Source of the DNA: Desulforhopalus sp.
GTDB lineage: Bacteria > Desulfobacterota > Desulfobulbia > Desulfobulbales > Desulfocapsaceae
DNA length: 18,078 bases
Reading direction: 5' to 3'
Assembly: GCA_023231425.1 (NCBI GenBank)
Contig: JALNVI010000057.1
Location: forward strand, 1-18,078
Below the pieces are notes generated by a model that did not search any database, had not been told where the DNA came from, and saw only the letters and a program-made list of their open reading frames with translations. Position numbers and translations under genes: made by a program. Every line of letters begins with the position of its first letter. Position 1 is the stretch's first letter. Of the stretch, positions 14,672-18,078 are shown piece by piece.

Positions 14672-15441
14672 AACTTGAAGAGAACCTGCGCAGACGCAGA
14701 GAAAATAAAGAAATTCTTTTGATGACACATCTGGTGCTCGGCTATCCCGATTTTGACACCAACCGCGAGGTTATTGCGCAGATGGTGGAAAACGGAGTGG
14801 ACAGTATTGAGCTGCAGATTCCTTTTTCCGAGCCGGTCGCCGACGGGCCGGTAATTCTCAAGGCAAGCCAGGAGAGCATCGATCACGGCACAAAGGTGAG
14901 TGAGTGCATTAGCTTTGCAAAGGAAATGGTTGAAAAGTGGGACATTCCTTTTCTCTTCATGACCTACTACAACATCGTTTTCAAATACGGTGAAGAGGCC
15001 TTTTTCAAGAAATGCGCTGAGATTGGCATCACCGGTGTCATCGTCCCCGATATCCCGCCGGAGATGGGCGAGAGTTTTTATCAATTTGCCGAACAGGATG
15101 GAATCTCTCCAGTGTTAATTTTTGCCCCCACCTCCAGTGACGAACGCATGGAGATTACCGGCAAGTGCAGCCGCGGCTTTGTTTACTGTGTTCCCCGCAA
15201 GGGCGTTACCGGAACAAAATCAGAATTTGGCGAAGAACTGACGCAGTATCTTGCCCGCTGCCGCAAACACACCAGCCTGCCCCTCGGCGTCGGTTTCGGA
15301 ATACAGAGCCGTGCAGATGTGGAAGCACTCATCGGCAAGGCGGACATCGCAATCATAGGTTCGAAGACAATCAAACTGGTAGATGAGAAAGGTGCGGCTT
15401 CAGTCGGGCCTTTTATTCGTCACCTGCTGGGAGAAAAATAA
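14668..15441 (+). CDS. trpA: Tryptophan synthase alpha chain
   Basis: TrpA cleaves indole-3-glycerol phosphate and passes indole to TrpB through a tunnel. The start at 14668 overlaps the trpB stop and has a strong Shine-Dalgarno (AGGGGG, 14655-14660), giving 257 residues, near the family norm. The catalytic pair is visible as E48 (ELQIPFSEP) and D59 (VADGP), equivalent to Glu49 and Asp60 of the Salmonella enzyme. Further barrel motifs are LVLGYPDFDTN near the N-terminus, ITGVIVPDIPPEM, and the phosphate-binding GVGFGIQSRADVEAL. The sequence is rather diverged: FSEP replaces the usual FSDP, and the loop 6 region reads CVPRKGVTGTKSEF. The stop TAA shares its last base with the next ATG. Confidence 0.95.
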   Translation: MKLEENLRRRRENKEILLMTHLVLGYPDFDTNREVIAQMVENGVDSIELQIPFSEPVADGPVILKASQESIDHGTKVSECISFAKEMVEKWDIPFLFMTYYNIVFKYGEEAFFKKCAEIGITGVIVPDIPPEMGESFYQFAEQDGISPVLIFAPTSSDERMEITGKCSRGFVYCVPRKGVTGTKSEFGEELTQYLARCRKHTSLPLGVGFGIQSRADVEALIGKADIAIIGSKTIKLVDEKGAASVGPFIRHLLGEK

Positions 15442-17207
15442 TGGCTGCTGAAAAGAGCTTCGGCTGCGAAAAGACCTTCTGGAATCTCACGGATCTCTAC
15501 GCCGCCCCCGATGCTCCCGCCGTCTTCACAGACATGGAATGGTGTAAAAAAGAGGCAGAGGCCATTCACAAAGAGCAGTCTCAGCAGGTGGCAAAGCTTG
15601 ATGCCACCGCCCTTACTGCCCTTGTCCTCCGTCTGGAGCAGCTTGACTGCCGTATTCTCAAACTTGAGACCTACGCCTTTCTCAACCACTGCACCCAGCT
15701 CGACAACGCCGGGGCAGGTGCTCTGGAGCAGAAGGTGCGGGAAATGGCAGCCACCTGCGGCACCCAGATTATCTTCTTTACCCTGGAGTGGAACAAACTG
15801 AAGAAGGCACACTGCGAGACTCTGCTGGCCGATCCGAAACTCGCCCCATACCGTCATTATCTCACTGCCCAGCGCCGCTATCAGACCCATTTGCTCTCCG
15901 AGGTGGAAGAAAAGCTGCTGCTGGAAAAGAGCCCGGTAGGACGCGAATCGTGGATCACCCTCTTTGACAAGGTTCTGTCGGGCTGGAAATTTGGCGAGAA
16001 GGGCCGTCTTGAAGAAGAGGTGTTGACTGATCTCTACAGCCCCGACCGTGAAGTACGCGGGAGTGCGGCAAAGGAGATGACAGAGGGACTGCAGGCAAAT
16101 TTGCATATTTTAACCCATATCTTCAATACCCTTGCCGCCGACAAGATGATCAGTGACCGGCTGCGCTGCTACGGGAACTGGATCAGTTCCATGAACCTGA
16201 ACAACGATCTGCATGACTCCACGGTGGACGTGCTGGTAGAGACCGTAACCAGTCGCTATGATCTGGTCGAGCGCTACTACAATTTGAAACGTGATATTCT
16301 CAAACTGTCAAAGCTGGAGGATTACGACCGTTACGCCCCCCTGCCCTCGCTGCCGTCCCGGCAGATCTCCTGGGGGGAGTGTCAGAAGACGGTACTTCGA
16401 TCCTTCTCTGAATTTTCACCAGAAATGGCGGAGATTGCCGAACAGTTCTTTGAGAAGCAGTGGATTCATGCCCCGGGAATGCGCGGAAAACAGGGCGGAG
16501 CCTTTGCCCATCCCTGCGTACCGGAAGTGCATCCGTATGTGCTGGTGAACTACAACGGTACGCTCAACGATGTCTCCACCGTCGCCCATGAACTTGGCCA
16601 CGGAGTGCATCAGGTGCTGGCGGCGAAGGTGGGGCTCTATAACAGCGACACCCCGCTGCCGCTGGCCGAGACCGCCTCCGTTTTTGCGGAACTGCTGGTC
16701 TTCAACAGCCAGCTGGCCCTGCTCCAGGACCCGGCAGAGCAACGCGCCTTTATCTGCCAGAAACTGGAGTCGATCTTTGCAACAGTCTTCCGGCAAACCG
16801 CCATGAATCGCTTTGAAAATGCCATGCACAACGGCAGGCGGGAAAAGGGAGAACTGAGCAGTGAACAGCTCAGTGCATACTGGCTGGAAACCCAGCGGGC
16901 GATGTTCGGCAACTCCGTCCATCTGAGAAAAGACTACGGCATCTGGTGGTCCTATATTCCCCACTTCCTTTCCACTCCCGGCTATGTCTATTCCTATGCC
17001 TTTGGTGAACTGCTGGTGCTGGCGCTCTATGGAGTTTATCAGAAAGAGGGCGCGGGCTTTGTGGCGAAATATCTGCAGCTCCTCGCCTCGGGCGGCTCAC
17101 AGTCACCTTATGACCTGATGAAGCCGTTCGGCATTGATTTAAACAGCGCGGAGTTCTGGCAGCAGGGACTGCGGGTGATTGAAGAGATGCTGGAGAGGGT
17201 GGAGTGA
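15441..17207 (+). CDS. pepF: M3-family oligoendopeptidase F-like metallopeptidase
   Basis: The 588-residue cytoplasmic protein has the zinc-peptidase signature H383-E-L-G-H387 (in VAHELGHGVHQ). The third ligand is probably E410 in LAETASVFAE. Length and layout (long helical N-terminal half, catalytic core in the last third, MFGNSVHLRKDYGIWW and YSYAFGELLVLALY near the end) fit the M3B PepF/PZ-peptidase group, which cuts short peptides. The ATG shares one base with the trpA stop (TAATG) and has GGGAGAA (15429-15435) as Shine-Dalgarno. Its coupling to trpA is the odd part: peptide breakdown has no direct link to Trp synthesis beyond amino-acid supply, and the operon may be only a matter of convenience. 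The symbol is a family name, not proof of identity with lactococcal PepF. Confidence 0.9.
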   Translation: MAAEKSFGCEKTFWNLTDLYAAPDAPAVFTDMEWCKKEAEAIHKEQSQQVAKLDATALTALVLRLEQLDCRILKLETYAFLNHCTQLDNAGAGALEQKVREMAATCGTQIIFFTLEWNKLKKAHCETLLADPKLAPYRHYLTAQRRYQTHLLSEVEEKLLLEKSPVGRESWITLFDKVLSGWKFGEKGRLEEEVLTDLYSPDREVRGSAAKEMTEGLQANLHILTHIFNTLAADKMISDRLRCYGNWISSMNLNNDLHDSTVDVLVETVTSRYDLVERYYNLKRDILKLSKLEDYDRYAPLPSLPSRQISWGECQKTVLRSFSEFSPEMAEIAEQFFEKQWIHAPGMRGKQGGAFAHPCVPEVHPYVLVNYNGTLNDVSTVAHELGHGVHQVLAAKVGLYNSDTPLPLAETASVFAELLVFNSQLALLQDPAEQRAFICQKLESIFATVFRQTAMNRFENAMHNGRREKGELSSEQLSAYWLETQRAMFGNSVHLRKDYGIWWSYIPHFLSTPGYVYSYAFGELLVLALYGVYQKEGAGFVAKYLQLLASGGSQSPYDLMKPFGIDLNSAEFWQQGLRVIEEMLERVE

Positions 17208-17668
17208 ACGACGATGTGAGCTGGATGAAACTCGCCCTTGAGGAGGCACGCATGGCCGCCTTAAAGGGCGAAGTTCCGGTAGGCGCGGTGATCGTGCGTG
17301 AGGGAAAACTGCTGGCCCGGGCCGGAAACAGCCCCATAGGCCTGCACGATCCCACGGCCCATGCGGAGATTCTTGCCCTGCGTGCCGCCTGCCAGCGAGA
17401 GGAGAACTACCGCCTGCCCTGCGTCACGCTCTATGTCACCCTTGAGCCCTGTGCCATGTGCATGGGCGCAATGCTGCATGCCCGGGTAGCGCGTCTTGTA
17501 TATGGTGCCACCGACCCGAAGACCGGGGCGGCCCGCTCCCTGTTTCAACTGGGCGAAGATGAGCGGCTCAATCACCACATTGAGATTACTGCGGACGTAC
17601 TGGCCGAGGAAAGCGGAGAGATGCTGCGGGAGTTTTTCCGCTCTCGACGGAAACGGGCCGACGAATAA
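17204..17668 (+). CDS. tadA: tRNA-specific adenosine-34 deaminase
   Basis: TadA converts A34 to inosine in tRNA-Arg(ACG), allowing it to read CGU, CGC and CGA. The zinc deaminase motif is complete: H53-A-E55 (in DPTAHAEILALR), with E55 the proton shuttle, and C83 and C86 in PCAMC. The C-terminal VYGATDPKTGAARS and FFRSRRK blocks are typical of TadA and less so of other CDA-fold enzymes. I choose the GTG at 17204 (GTGA overlap with the pepF stop): GGAGAGG (17192-17198) is well placed before it, and the 154-residue product has a normal N-terminus. The next in-frame ATG at 17225 would cut the first helix. Guanine deaminase is the main alternative, but the tRNA-binding pattern favours TadA. Confidence 0.93.
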   Translation: MNDDVSWMKLALEEARMAALKGEVPVGAVIVREGKLLARAGNSPIGLHDPTAHAEILALRAACQREENYRLPCVTLYVTLEPCAMCMGAMLHARVARLVYGATDPKTGAARSLFQLGEDERLNHHIEITADVLAEESGEMLREFFRSRRKRADE

Positions 17669-17800
17669 AAGGGGAGACAGGAGAAAGGGAAAGGTAAAAA
17701 GCGGTAAGACAATTTTTTTACCGCGAAGAACGCGAAGGAATGCAAAAGACGGCAAGACAAAGACTGGATGACCAGCGAAACACGCTAAAGCTTTTATATA
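17669..17800 (+). repeat. Modular repeat directly after tadA (R7)
   Basis: The G/A-rich arm AGGGGAGACAGGAGAAAGGG starts within about 3 bases of the tadA stop. It is followed by the first-type inner arm TTTTACCGCGAAGAACGCGA (about 17715-17734) and then by the second-type module CCAGCGAAACACGCTAAAGC (about 17772-17791). This copy joins both inner-arm types in one piece, which shows that they belong to one modular family. No right half is present before the 51-bp repeat. Confidence 0.78.
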
Positions 17801-17802
17801 TA

Positions 17803-17854
17803 ATACCATTTTCATTTTATATTGATCAGAGAACGCAACTGCGTAGACATCTTT
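17803..17854 (-). repeat. 51-bp dispersed repeat, copy C (inverted, diverged)
   Basis: Read on the minus strand it gives GATGTCTACGCAGTTGCGTT, then CTCTGATCAATATAAAATG and a final ATGGTAT. It matches copies A (5105) and B (13236) along its whole length with more substitutions and a few small indels. Confidence 0.65.
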
Positions 17855-18078
17855 TTTGGCGATTACGAATGGATAAAGAGGATATAAAATTGATCTCACA
17901 GGTGATAACGGCGGAATTATATTCCCATTGGTGGAAAATCGGCACGGGTAATTTTCCGCAATGTTGGTGTGTAGACAAGGCATGCCTTGTCTCTACGGTG
18001 GTGCGGCACTCGTAGCGGTAACGCTCACCGATAACCCGCGAAAGAATACAACGCCATGTTGTCACCACGGGGGGATAA
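17855..18078. other. Terminal intergenic stretch with second copy of the 20-bp palindrome
   Basis: No gene is supported here. The palindrome AGACAAGGCATGCCTTGTCT lies at 17973-17992 with the same flanks as the copy at 10800. A short frame from ATG 17869 (MDKEDIKLISQVITAELYSH) runs through the palindrome to a stop at 18013-18015. Its first 20 residues look protein-like, but there is no Shine-Dalgarno. The final 60 bases contain TAGCGGTAACGCTCACCGAT and nothing I can name. Confidence 0.6.

Overview
The window carries an ordinary set of chromosomal housekeeping genes set in intergenic DNA that is crowded with repeats. Gene content fits a Gram-negative, strictly bacterial genome: an STT3/PglB-type oligosaccharyltransferase, a small 4.5S-type SRP RNA, a tau-type DnaX numbered like E. 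coli DnaX, a lipoprotein lysozyme inhibitor, and an iron-sulphur NAD(P)-dependent oxidoreductase. My best guess is a deltaproteobacterium (Desulfobacterota, perhaps Desulfobulbales-like). That placement is an inference from gene flavour and repeat style, not from any marker I could compare.

Layout. 1-1623: 3' part of an STT3-family oligosaccharyltransferase gene. 1712-1811: SRP RNA (ffs), whose terminal helix plus a U-run also makes an intrinsic terminator. 1898-4962: dnaX, ybaB, recR, the widely conserved replication/recombination cluster, here split by a 240-bp nested palindrome between dnaX and ybaB. 5181-6020: lipoprotein with LprI-like and MliC-like lysozyme-inhibitor domains. 6310-6888 (minus): tag, 3-methyladenine DNA glycosylase I. 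7452-10580: a GltD/NfnB-like flavoprotein and uvrC, only 6 bases apart. 11071-12675: a 534-residue protein I do not recognise. 12877-13131: a decayed GxxExxY-family gene. 13418-17668: trpB-trpA-pepF-like-tadA, each start overlapping the previous stop.

The strongest single signal is inside dnaX: an in-phase A-AAA-AAG slippery heptamer (3124-3130) with an upstream Shine-Dalgarno-like AGGAG, a downstream hairpin and an immediate -1-frame TGA. This is the E. coli tau/gamma programmed frameshift arrangement, and it predicts a 412-residue gamma beside the 604-residue tau.

The second theme is a modular repeat family. G/A-rich arms (GGGAGACGGGA.. then AAAAAGCAAAAGAC) enclose inner arms of two types (ACCGCGAAGAACGCGAAGG, or CGAAACACGCTAAA) and often their reverse complements, giving nested inverted repeats. 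Copies or fragments fill most longer gaps, and several begin directly at a stop codon. One spans the whole gap between convergent genes and one has been absorbed into the uvrC reading frame. A separate 51-bp repeat (three copies), a perfect 20-bp palindrome (two copies) and a CACGAATGGACACGAAT-type repeat around the GxxExxY relic add further layers. No CRISPR array, tRNA, 5S/16S/23S rRNA or transposase gene was seen.
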